Shown here: in pieces, positions 8,426-14,651 of the stretch
Layout of the letters: each line of letters opens with the position of its first letter
Numbering within the stretch: position 1 is the stretch's first letter
Assembly: GCA_030039575.1 (NCBI GenBank)
Contig: JASHVH010000193.1
Location: forward strand, 1 to 19,541
Length of the DNA stretch: 19,541 nt
Reading direction: 5' to 3'
Source of the DNA: Acidimicrobiales bacterium
GTDB taxonomy: Bacteria > Actinomycetota > Acidimicrobiia > Acidimicrobiales > Palsa-688
Position numbers and translations under genes: made by a program
The notes under the pieces: generated by a model
Databases searched by the model: none
Told to the model about the DNA's origin: nothing
The model's input: only the letters and a program-made list of their open reading frames with translations

Positions 8426-9225
8426 GCACCACTACCGTCACCTGCGCGGTGCGGGACTCCACCACCATGTTCCGGCGGGACGTCCGCCACTCGCTGCGCT
8501 ACCCCCTGATGACGCTGAGCGGCATGATCGTGCCCGTTTTCCTGCTGCTGCTGTTCGTGGGGGTGTTCGGGAACACACTGCGGGCGGGCTTGGCGGCGGC
8601 CAACCCGGCCCACAGTTACGTCGACTACCTGGCCCCCGGGATCATCTTGATGACGGTCGGTAGCAGCGCCGCCGCCACGGCCATAAACATCTGCACCGAC
8701 ATGAGCGAAGGCATCATCGGCCGGTTCCGCACCATGGCTATCACCCGCACCTCGGTACTGAGCGGCCAGGTCCTCGGGAGCCTGGTCCGCACCGTGGTAA
8801 GTGGGGCCCTGGTCGTTGGCGTCGCCTTCGGCCTCGGCTTCCACGCCAGCGCTTCGCCCCTCGAATGGTCGGCTGCCATCGGGGTGTACGTCATGCTCAC
8901 CGTCGCCCTCACCTGGCTCACAGTGGCTTTCGGACTCGCGTCCTCGACGCCCGCCGGCGCCAACAGCCTTTCGCTCATCCCGCAGTTCCTACCGTTCATC
9001 AGCAGCGCCTTCGTCCCCGTGGCGACCATGCCCGCAGGAGTGCGCTGGTTCGCCGAGCACCAGCCGTTCACCCCGGTCATCGAGACCCTGCGCGGCTTGC
9101 TTACCGGGGCTCCGATCGGCCACAACGCCATACTGGCCGTCGGCTGGTGCGCCGCCGTCGCCGCCTCCGGCTACGTCTGGGCCCGGCGCCGCTACGACAA
9201 GGGGCCCGCCACCCAGGCTCACTGA
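8422..9225 (+). CDS. DrrB-like ABC-2 permease
   Basis: This is the 267-residue membrane subunit partnered with the preceding ATPase. It begins with a cytoplasmic amphipathic segment, then about six hydrophobic helices: near 28-50 (LMTLSGMIVPVFLLLLFVGVF), 69-90, 115-140, 150-175, 180-205 and 235-255. The segment after the second helix (DMSEGIIGRFRTMAITRTSVLSGQ) is the conserved ABC-2/DrrB coupling region. The protein sits in the plasma membrane and should export the same unknown substrate. The start overlaps the ATPase stop by ATGA. The operon appears to end here; no strong terminator follows. Confidence 0.92.
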   Translation: MSTTTVTCAVRDSTTMFRRDVRHSLRYPLMTLSGMIVPVFLLLLFVGVFGNTLRAGLAAANPAHSYVDYLAPGIILMTVGSSAAATAINICTDMSEGIIGRFRTMAITRTSVLSGQVLGSLVRTVVSGALVVGVAFGLGFHASASPLEWSAAIGVYVMLTVALTWLTVAFGLASSTPAGANSLSLIPQFLPFISSAFVPVATMPAGVRWFAEHQPFTPVIETLRGLLTGAPIGHNAILAVGWCAAVAASGYVWARRRYDKGPATQAH

Positions 9226-9251
9226 GCATGTAAACGGCCTGCGCCACCACA

Positions 9252-9281
9252 TTGACGTCAGTCCTTTACACTGAGTAAAAA
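9252..9281 (+). promoter_or_regulatory. promoter of the SPFH-RHH operon
   Basis: TTGACG (9252-9257), an 18-nt spacer and TAAAAA (9276-9281, 4 of 6) form a plausible promoter. The expected start near 9288 is at the centre of the 16-bp palindrome, so a bound repressor would block initiation. Confidence 0.5.
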
Positions 9282-9296
9282 AACTGATATCAGTTT
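9258..9296 (+). promoter_or_regulatory. AT-rich operator with a 16-bp perfect palindrome and ACTGA/TCAGT half-sites
   Basis: AAACTGATATCAGTTT at 9281-9296 is a perfect 16-bp palindrome. Further half-sites are TCAGT at 9258-9262 and ACTGA at 9270-9274, the latter inside a second imperfect palindrome TTTACACTGAGTAAA (9265-9279). The block is strikingly AT-rich for this genome. The likely binder is the RHH/AT-hook protein encoded second in the operon (inferred). Confidence 0.6.
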
Positions 9297-9325
9297 GATA
9301 GGCGCCGACAGAGCCGGTGCCTATC
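9297..9325 (+). promoter_or_regulatory. leader hairpin just before the SPFH ribosome binding site
   Basis: GATAGGCGCCG (9297-9307) pairs with CGGTGCCTATC (9315-9325) as an 11-bp stem with one G-U pair and a 7-nt loop (9308-9314). It starts about 10 nt after the predicted transcript start and ends 6 nt before AGGAGG (9332-9337), which is 7 nt from the ATG at 9345. It could stabilise the mRNA or control ribosome access. Confidence 0.55.
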
Positions 9326-9344
9326 GGCCACAGGAGGCGATCCG

Positions 9345-10250
9345 ATGCAGGCGACAATACTGAACGCTAATCAGCCCATCATGCCGGCCAAGCCCGTCGA
9401 TGAGCGACCGTGCTCGTCGTGGCCGGGCCTCCCCGTCCTCGCCGCCACGATCGCGGTGTACATTGCCGCCACCGTGCTCGTCAGCCGGGGCGGTAGAGCA
9501 GCCTTGTGGACCGGGGTGGCGCTCTTCGTGGCGGGGACCGCGGGGGCCGCCGGCCTCACGGCCATCACCCCGGGCGAGGTACGGGTAGTCCAGCTTTTCG
9601 GCGGTTACCGGGGCACCGTCCGTACTACGGGGTTGCGCTGGGTCAACCCCTTCGCCGTGCGCCGGAAAGTGTCGGTCCGTGTCCGCAATAAAGAGACGCC
9701 GACGGTCAAGGTCAACGACTCCGACGGCAACCCGATCGAGATCGCCGCCGTCGTTGTCTGGCAGGTGCGGGACAGCGCCCGGGCGACGTACGGCGTCGAG
9801 GACTTCGTCGCTTTTGTCAACACCCAGAGCGAGGCTGCGCTTCGCCACGTGGCCAACAGCTACCCCTATGACAACGTAGACCTCAGCAGGCTCTCGTTGC
9901 GCGACCACACGGACGAGGTGGCCCATGAACTGGCCGAAGAGATCGCAGCTCGCGTCGTCCCGGCCGGCGTCGACATCATTGAGGCCCGGATCACTCGCCT
10001 GTCCTATGCACCGGAGATCGCGCAGGTGATGCTCCAGCGCCAGCAAGCCAGCGCAGTGGTGGCCGCCCGCTCTCGCATTGTCGAGGGAGCGGTGGGGATG
10101 GTCGAGATGGCCCTTCGGCGGCTGTCCGAAGACTCTGTCGTCGACCTCGACGAAGAGCGCAAAGCGGCGATGGTCTCGAACCTCCTGGTCGTCCTGTGCG
10201 GGGACCGGGGGACCCAACCGATCGTCAACGCCGGTTCTCTTTACCAGTAG
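9345..10250 (+). CDS. SPFH/band-7 domain membrane protein
   Basis: The 301-residue protein has an N-terminal cytoplasmic stretch, two adjacent membrane helices (about 28-47 and 52-72), then an SPFH domain. The domain begins [18 protein letters not shown] and continues with GLRWVNPF, then [27 protein letters not shown] and the helical [19 protein letters not shown]. Residues about 215-260 ([27 protein letters not shown]) match the flotillin/stomatin-like helical region. SPFH proteins oligomerise into membrane scaffolds; a specific role here is unknown. The start has a perfect AGGAGG, 7 nt away. It is followed after 17 bases by a small RHH gene, and the two appear to share one regulated promoter. 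No NfeD-type partner or protease gene is present. Confidence 0.9.
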   Translation: MQATILNANQPIMPAKPVDERPCSSWPGLPVLAATIAVYIAATVLVSRGGRAALWTGVALFVAGTAGAAGLTAITPGEVRVVQLFGGYRGTVRTTGLRWVNPFAVRRKVSVRVRNKETPTVKVNDSDGNPIEIAAVVVWQVRDSARATYGVEDFVAFVNTQSEAALRHVANSYPYDNVDLSRLSLRDHTDEVAHELAEEIAARVVPAGVDIIEARITRLSYAPEIAQVMLQRQQASAVVAARSRIVEGAVGMVEMALRRLSEDSVVDLDEERKAAMVSNLLVVLCGDRGTQPIVNAGSLYQ

Positions 10251-10267
10251 CGCTCAGCGGTAGCGCA

Positions 10268-10498
10268 ATGGCCGACGCTGCAGGGGACGAAGGGGCTGAG
10301 CGCAAGAGCGTCCTGCTACGGCTTGACCCCTCTGTCCACGACGCCTTGGCCCGGTGGGCGGCCGACGAACTGCGCAGCACCAATGCTCAGATCGAGTTCC
10401 TGCTGCGCCGCGCCCTCACCGATGCGGGCCGGGGCGCCTCGGCCCGTCCCCTCCCGAAGCGGGGCCGGCCCAGAAAAGAACCCTTGCCCGATGAGTGA
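10268..10498 (+). CDS. small RHH (Arc/CopG-like) protein with a C-terminal AT-hook-like motif
   Basis: The 76-residue protein has an RHH core at about 11-52 (ERKSVLLRLDPSVHDALARW, then TNAQIEFLLRRALTD), in which the first strand and two helices are clear. The basic tail contains KRGRPRK (about 64-70), which fits the AT-hook core RGRP flanked by basic residues. The ATG at 10268 is chosen because the next upstream in-frame start would overlap the SPFH gene by about 55 bases; the ribosome binding site is weak, suggesting translational coupling. As the second gene of a promoter with an AT-rich palindrome, it is the natural candidate for autorepressor of the SPFH operon. No toxin partner is seen. 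Confidence 0.75.
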   Translation: MADAAGDEGAERKSVLLRLDPSVHDALARWAADELRSTNAQIEFLLRRALTDAGRGASARPLPKRGRPRKEPLPDE

Positions 10499-10516
10499 CA
10501 GCGGTCCCGTTGGCGC

Positions 10517-10585
10517 CCCAACTACCTGTCTGCCCAACTACCTGTCTGCCCAACTACCTGTCTGGCGGCCGCAATTACCCTTCTG
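10517..10585. repeat. three perfect 16-bp tandem repeats plus one degenerate copy
   Basis: CCCAACTACCTGTCTG occurs head to tail at 10517-10532, 10533-10548 and 10549-10564. A diverged copy (12 of 16 bases) lies at 10570-10585 and runs into the 3' end of the Clp-N gene. The array fills the gap between the converging RHH and Clp-N genes. Confidence 0.9.
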
Positions 10586-11405
10586 AACCCGTCGCCTCTT
10601 GCCCACGCCCGAACCCGGCCGCCCGTTTCAGGGCGGCTATGACCTCGTCGGTGGTCAGATCTCTGAGGATGGCGGCTACGTCCGGGTCCTGGACCCGGGT
10701 GGTGACATCGCCCACCCTGATCTCGACGACAGGACCGGGGACCGCGTCGGTCGTGCCGGCCACGGCCACCTCGGCCAACGCCGCCGCCAACGCATCCTGG
10801 CTCACGCCCAGCGCGGAGAGAGCCCTGGAGGCCTGGCTGTCCGGGTCGGCCAGGACCGCAGTAAGCAAGTGGCCCGTGGTCATGGGTGCCTGGCCGGCCA
10901 GTTGGCGGGCCCGGTTGGTGGCGTCGACCACTGCAGGGGAAGGCAACCGGGACTGCGCGCCGCCCCCTGACACGAGTTCGATGATGCGTGCCCTGAGTTG
11001 GCCCGCCAGGTCGCCGATCAGATCTTTGACCCCGTTGTCCTTGGTACCAGGGTCCTCGGCTGTGCGGAGCAGCCCGAGCAGGATGTGCTCGGTACCGATG
11101 TAGTTGTGGCCCAGCTTCAGGGCTTCACGTAGCGAAAACTCCAACGTCTTTTTGGCCTGGGGGCTGAAGGGCACTTTGTCGAGGCGACCGGCGCTGGGAA
11201 CAGCAGCAAGGGCTTCCACAAATCGTTGCCGCATGGCTGTATAGCGCAGTCCGAGGTCGCTGAGGGCCGTCGATGCCACCCCTTCCCCTCTGGCCAGCCC
11301 CAGCAGGAGGTGTTCAGGCCTGATGAAAGCGTGCTCCAGGGTGCGGGCTTCCTCTTGAGCGATCACAAGGACCCGGCGGGCCCTGTCCGTAAAGCGTTCG
11401 AACAT
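10575..11405 (-). CDS. Clp-N-domain protein without AAA+ ATPase modules
   Basis: The 276-residue protein starts MFERFTDRARRVLVIAQEEA, the hallmark N-terminus of ClpC-type chaperones. Residues 1-65 and about 80-145 are two Clp-N repeats (ARTLEHAFIRPEHLLLGL and GHNYIGTEHILLGLL). A third, more diverged Clp-like repeat lies at about 157-212 (PMTTGHLLTAVL). No Walker A/B is present and the protein ends with a segment of its own (VGDVTTRVQDPDVAAILRDL, then TTDEVIAALKRA). It cannot unfold proteins alone; family knowledge suggests an adaptor, decoy or substrate-binding role for a separate Clp ATPase. It is divergent from the HTH gene with a very short gap. A weak AGGA precedes the ATG. Confidence 0.88.
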   Translation of the reverse strand: MFERFTDRARRVLVIAQEEARTLEHAFIRPEHLLLGLARGEGVASTALSDLGLRYTAMRQRFVEALAAVPSAGRLDKVPFSPQAKKTLEFSLREALKLGHNYIGTEHILLGLLRTAEDPGTKDNGVKDLIGDLAGQLRARIIELVSGGGAQSRLPSPAVVDATNRARQLAGQAPMTTGHLLTAVLADPDSQASRALSALGVSQDALAAALAEVAVAGTTDAVPGPVVEIRVGDVTTRVQDPDVAAILRDLTTDEVIAALKRAAGFGRGQEATGSEG

Positions 11406-11423
11406 GGTCCTAGGTTACTGCCC

Positions 11424-11451
11424 CTGTCAAGACAGTATTAAATGATAGGGT
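11424..11451. promoter_or_regulatory. shared divergent control region with CTGTC-AA-GACAG element
   Basis: CTGTC-AA-GACAG (11424-11435) is an inverted repeat between the divergent Clp-N and HTH genes. On the plus strand, CTGTCA (11424-11429), 16 nt and TAGGGT (11446-11451) could be a promoter 8 nt before the ATG at 11460. On the minus strand it contains TTGACA, but no -10 at normal spacing. Confidence 0.4.
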
Positions 11452-11459
11452 TGTGCGGC

Positions 11460-11873
11460 ATGGCGTCAGGAGAGGGTGGCCTTGACAGCGCGCACCGGGG
11501 TTACACCCACGTCCCCTTCGGGGACGGAGAAGGCGGCACCAGCTCAAGCGAGGTGGACTGGGACAGTATGCTCGCCCAACTCGCCACTCAACCTGTCGAG
11601 GAGGGATGGGTCACCCTCCAGGAGGCCGCGAACGCCACCGGCGTCTCGCGCTCGACGCTGCGGTCCTGGTACCGCAGTTCTCAAATTCAGTCGCGCATGG
11701 TGGCCGGTGCGCACGGGCCACAGCGAATGGTCCTGCTCGAAGCGGTGGTAGACCGTGCGTTGGGCTCATCGCGTGCTCGCCGCCAGCTCGAGAACGCTCG
11801 ATCATTGGAGGCCGAGGTTGATGCCCTACGCCGTCGCGTCGAAGCTATAGAGCGGCACCTCGGGCTTACCTGA
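11460..11873 (+). CDS. HTH DNA-binding protein with C-terminal coiled coil
   Basis: From the chosen start the protein has 137 residues. The first 45 are Gly/Ser-rich and likely disordered. Residues about 48-100 form a MerR/excisionase-like helix-turn-helix (WVTLQEAANATGVSRSTLRSWYR), in which EAANATGVSRSTLRSW is the helix-turn-helix proper. Residues about 103-135 are a heptad-rich coiled coil (RRQLENARSLEAEVDALRRRVEAIERHL), suggesting a dimer. An ATG at 11442 is also in frame and would add six residues; neither start has a Shine-Dalgarno, and 11460 fits the TAGGGT hexamer better. The gene lies 101 bases before the MoxR operon on the same strand and diverges from Clp-N, so it could control either. 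The target is not known. Confidence 0.75.
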   Translation: MASGEGGLDSAHRGYTHVPFGDGEGGTSSSEVDWDSMLAQLATQPVEEGWVTLQEAANATGVSRSTLRSWYRSSQIQSRMVAGAHGPQRMVLLEAVVDRALGSSRARRQLENARSLEAEVDALRRRVEAIERHLGLT

Positions 11874-11919
11874 TCGTCGCTACGGTTGTCCTGTGTGCTA
11901 CTTGACGGCGGGCGGGAGA

Positions 11920-11978
11920 CAGTTCTGTGAAAGCGGAGGCAGTTCTGTGAAAGTTGCCCAGTGACTGTGGTCCTGTGA
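11920..11978. promoter_or_regulatory. 20-bp phased CTGTG boxes ahead of the MoxR operon
   Basis: CAGTTCTGTGAAAG occurs at 11920-11933 and again at 11940-11953. The CTGTG core recurs at 11925, 11945 and 11965, exactly 20 bp apart (about two helical turns), and again at 11973. TTGACG at 11902-11907 is a possible -35. This looks like a multi-site activator or repressor array for the downstream operon. Confidence 0.55.
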
Positions 11979-13048
11979 CGGACGGGCAAACAGGCGGGCC
12001 CAGCAGGGACGCGACCCCGGCAGCGGCGAGATGGCTCGTCGCCTGGGACGGCACCGGCTACCGGTTAGCCCTGCTCGTACTGTTGACGCTGTTGGCAGTG
12101 CTCGGCCTGCACGCCAGCGTCCCCCAGCCGGCCTGGGACAGCCATACCAAGGCCCACGATGCCGCGGTGGTGGGGGCCCTGGAAGGTGTGGCCGTCGTCC
12201 TGTTCTTGCTGGTGGCATGGCGGGGCCGCAGACCCTCGTCCGGCCAAGTCCTGGTGACGAAGCTACGTACCGCGTTGAAGTACCTGTTGGGCGCGGGCGC
12301 GCTGGCGCTGGCCGTGGCGTTGGTGGCCTTGTTGGTCAATATCGGCCAGCCCAAAGCCAGCGCCGGCCGTGCGACCCGACCGGCTCCTGTCGCGCCAACG
12401 GGCCGGCTGCGGCTCCCGAAAAGTGTTGCTCCCTCGACATCGAACTTCCCCGTCACCGAGGTGCTCTACGGGCTTCTCGCCGCCCTGTTGCTGGCGGCCA
12501 TCGTCGTAGTAGCGGTCAAAGCTTTTCGCTCGCGGGCCTGGGAGGCCGGGCCCGAGCTCGAGCCGCCGGCCGAGGAGTACGGCAGCGCGCTCCAAGAAGC
12601 GATCCTCGGCGGCCAGCGCGCCCTGCTGGAGCTCGACGACGCCAGGGCGGCCATCATCGCCTGCTACGTGGCCATGGAGGAAAGCCTGGCCCGGGCCGGG
12701 ACGGCGCGCTCGGTGGCGGAAACGCCCGACGAGCTTCTGGCCAAGGCGGCCCGCCAGCTCCTGATCAGCCCGGGCGCGGCGTCGCGGCTGACGTCTCTTT
12801 TCTACGAGGCCAGGTTCTCCACCCACCCCCTGGACGACAGCCAAAAAGAGGCAGCCCAGAGGGCGCTGGCCGAGTTGGCGGCCGAACTCGACCGGGGCCG
12901 CCCAGTTGGGGCGGGCACAGTTGAGGCGGGCACAGTCGGGGCGGGCACGGTCGAGGCGGGCACAGTCGAGGCGGGCACAGCCGAGGCGGGCACGGTGGAG
13001 GCGGGCACGGTGGAGGCGGGCACGGTGGAGGCGGGGGCCGGGCCATGA
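11975..13048 (+). CDS. DUF4129 multi-pass membrane protein with C-terminal pentapeptide repeats
   Basis: The protein has about four membrane helices: LALLVLLTLLAVLGLHA, VVGALEGVAVVLFLLVAW, YLLGAGALALAVALVALLV, and LYGLLAALLLAAIVVVAV. A cytosolic DUF4129 domain follows (about 200-285: ALLELDDARAAIIACYVAME, then ETPDELLAKA and ASRLTSLFYEARFS). DUF4129 is usually found at the end of transglutaminase-like TgpA proteins or alone beside moxR and DUF58 genes; here it stands alone without a transglutaminase domain. The last 45 or so residues are nine VEAGT/VGAGT repeats. Only TTG 11954 and GTG 11975 are possible starts, and neither has a good Shine-Dalgarno; GTG is chosen to leave the 20-bp repeats upstream. 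The 3' end overlaps the next start by ATGA. Confidence 0.8.
   Translation: MTDGQTGGPSRDATPAAARWLVAWDGTGYRLALLVLLTLLAVLGLHASVPQPAWDSHTKAHDAAVVGALEGVAVVLFLLVAWRGRRPSSGQVLVTKLRTALKYLLGAGALALAVALVALLVNIGQPKASAGRATRPAPVAPTGRLRLPKSVAPSTSNFPVTEVLYGLLAALLLAAIVVVAVKAFRSRAWEAGPELEPPAEEYGSALQEAILGGQRALLELDDARAAIIACYVAMEESLARAGTARSVAETPDELLAKAARQLLISPGAASRLTSLFYEARFSTHPLDDSQKEAAQRALAELAAELDRGRPVGAGTVEAGTVGAGTVEAGTVEAGTAEAGTVEAGTVEAGTVEAGAGP
12905..13039 (+). repeat. nine 15-bp tandem repeats encoding VEAGT/VGAGT
   Basis: Units of the form GTNGAGGCGGGCACR run without a gap through the 3' end of the DUF4129 gene. The first codon changes in order along the array: GTT twice, GTC three times, GCC once, GTG three times. 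This suggests local duplication, with the last three units the most recent. The reading frame is kept because 15 is a multiple of 3. Confidence 0.9.
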
Positions 13049-13605
13049 GCCGTCCGCCACAACCGCGGCCTAGCCAATGGCGGGCCGCCCGGCCGGAGCT
13101 CGTCGTCGCTGCTCTCGCCCTGGCGGCCGGCGCGATTGGCGGCTACGCCGTAGCCGGCGGCCCCGCAGCCGTCCTCGTGGTGGTCGTGTTCTCGGCGGTA
13201 GCCCTGGGGGTGTTGAGCCTGCTGCTGCCCTCAGGGGAAGCCCCGCCGGCCCGGCCAGAGGCACCGGAGGGCAGGCGGGCCCCGAGCAGCTCGTTCATCA
13301 ACTACTGGCGCATGAGGAGGGGGCTCACCGACGCTATGACCTCGACAGCGGCCTACCGGGCCGGGCTCGGCCCTGACCTGGAGCATGTGCTTGCAGCCCG
13401 GCTCTCCGAACGCCACGGTGTCAGCCTCTACGGTCAACCCGAAGCGGCCCGGGATATTTTCTGCGCCAACCCCCGGGACGCCGACCTGTGGCCCTGGGTC
13501 GACCCGGCTCGTCGAGCCGAAGGCCTGACCGAACGCCAGGCCGATGGGCCGGGCATCCCGGCCAGGACGCTGGCTCGGTTGGTGCAAAGGTTGGAGCAAC
13601 TATGA
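13045..13605 (+). CDS. small membrane protein of the MoxR operon, function unknown
   Basis: The 186-residue protein was not recognised as a named family. Residues 20-62 are two closely spaced hydrophobic helices (ELVVAALALAAGAIGGYAVA and AAVLVVVVFSAVALGVLSLL). A Pro/Ala/Glu linker precedes a cytosolic domain of about 100 residues containing SSFINYWRMRRGLTDAMTS and DLEHVLAARLSERHGVSLY. It overlaps DUF4129 upstream and MoxR downstream, both by ATGA, so it is translated with them and probably belongs to the same membrane complex. The layout of two helices then a short Arg-rich domain resembles accessory proteins seen between DUF4129 and moxR genes in actinobacteria. Confidence 0.75.
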   Translation: MSRPPQPRPSQWRAARPELVVAALALAAGAIGGYAVAGGPAAVLVVVVFSAVALGVLSLLLPSGEAPPARPEAPEGRRAPSSSFINYWRMRRGLTDAMTSTAAYRAGLGPDLEHVLAARLSERHGVSLYGQPEAARDIFCANPRDADLWPWVDPARRAEGLTERQADGPGIPARTLARLVQRLEQL

Positions 13606-14651
13606 CAACTATGAACGGCCCGGTGCGCTCTCCCGACGAGACGGCCCAACTTTGCACCAGGGTGCTGGACGAGATCGAGCGGGCCGTGGTGGGGCGGCGG
13701 CGCAGCCTCCAACTGGTGCTGATCGGCATCCTGGCTGCCGGCCACATATTGCTCGAGGACCTCCCGGGGCTCGGCAAGACGCTGATCGCCCGCTCCTTCG
13801 CCAAGGTCCTGGGGCTCGATTTCGCCCGCATCCAGTTCACGCCGGACATGCTGCCCTCTGACGTCGTGGGCGCGCCCTTCTACAACCAAAGGACGGGGGA
13901 GATGGTCTTCCGCCCGGGCCCTGTCTTCACCAACCTGCTGTTGGCGGACGAGATCAACCGGACGCCGCCCAAGACCCAGGCCGCCCTGCTCGAGGCGATG
14001 GGCGAAGGCCAGGTGAGCGCGGACGGCGAGACGAGGAGGCTGCCCCAGCCGTTCGTCGTGCTGGCCACCGACAACCCGATCGAGTACGAGGGGACCTACG
14101 AGCTACCCGAGGCACAGCTCGACCGGTTCATAATGCGGTTGCGCCTCGGTTACCTCGACCCCGACGACGAGGTGGCGATGGTGCAACGCCGCCTGGACCG
14201 CGCCCAGGACAACGTCGAGCTCTCACAAGTTACCGACGCCACCGACCTCATGGCCATGAGGGAGTCGCTTGAACGGGTCGAGGTGGCCCCCGACCTCCTC
14301 GACTACGCCGTCGCCCTCGTCCGGGCAACGAGGGACCATCCTCAGATCCAGGTCGGCGCCAGCCCACGCGGCAGCCTGTCCCTGGTCCAGCTGGCCCGGG
14401 GCGAAGCCCTCATGCACCTGCGCGACTACGTCATCCCCGACGACATCAAGCAGATCGCGGTACCCACTCTTGCCCACCGGGTCGTGCTCCGGCCTGAACT
14501 CTGGGTGCGCCAGGTCAGCGCGGATGACGTCATCGCCGGCGTCCTGGCGACGGTGCCGACGCCTCGGACTGACCCGAGGTCGGCCGGCCCAGAGCAGCCC
14601 GCCGGCCAAGCGGTCGGCCAATCGGCCGGCCCATCAGCCGAGCGCCGATGA
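13602..14651 (+). CDS. MoxR-type AAA+ ATPase
   Basis: This is a 349-residue MoxR-family ATPase, thought to act as a chaperone that remodels or activates vWA/DUF58 partners. Walker A is GLGKT at residues 56-60 (LEDLPGLGKT), Walker B is LLLADEIN at 112-119, and the following ATDNPIEYEGTYELPEAQLDRF is the family's sensor-1/arginine-finger region. The C-terminal helical lid (about 230-320) contains SPRGSLSLVQLARGEALMHL and HRVVLRPE. The start is ATG 13602, overlapping the previous stop by ATGA; an upstream in-frame GTG at 13488 would overlap the previous gene by over 100 bases and is rejected. The last 30 residues are a low-complexity Gly/Gln/Ser/Pro tail made by short repeats. It overlaps the DUF58 gene by ATGA. 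Confidence 0.95.
   Translation: MTTMNGPVRSPDETAQLCTRVLDEIERAVVGRRRSLQLVLIGILAAGHILLEDLPGLGKTLIARSFAKVLGLDFARIQFTPDMLPSDVVGAPFYNQRTGEMVFRPGPVFTNLLLADEINRTPPKTQAALLEAMGEGQVSADGETRRLPQPFVVLATDNPIEYEGTYELPEAQLDRFIMRLRLGYLDPDDEVAMVQRRLDRAQDNVELSQVTDATDLMAMRESLERVEVAPDLLDYAVALVRATRDHPQIQVGASPRGSLSLVQLARGEALMHLRDYVIPDDIKQIAVPTLAHRVVLRPELWVRQVSADDVIAGVLATVPTPRTDPRSAGPEQPAGQAVGQSAGPSAERR
14604..14639 (+). repeat. three imperfect 12-bp repeats in the moxR 3' end
   Basis: GGCCAAGCGGTC, GGCCAATCGGCC and GGCCCATCAGCC follow each other in frame and encode a GQAV-GQSA-GPSA-like tail. Similar GGCC-rich sequence precedes them. It is a second case in this operon of an in-frame repeat expansion at a gene end. 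Confidence 0.6.

Noticed and set aside
9217..9227. GCTCA-C-TGAGC palindrome at the permease stop
   Set aside because: The 1-nt centre cannot form a hairpin loop, and there is no other sign of a site.
10517..10564. CRISPR-like repeats
   Set aside because: Copies are directly adjacent with no spacers, the unit is only 16 bp, and no cas gene is present.
12263..13060. Minus-strand open frame with many RARLH-type repeats
   Set aside because: The repeats are the complement of the VEAGT-coding array in the DUF4129 gene, which has clear membrane helices and its domain in the plus frame.
13488..13601. Upstream GTG as the start of MoxR
   Set aside because: It would overlap the preceding gene by over 100 bases; ATG 13602 gives the normal MoxR N-terminus and the ATGA overlap used across the operon.
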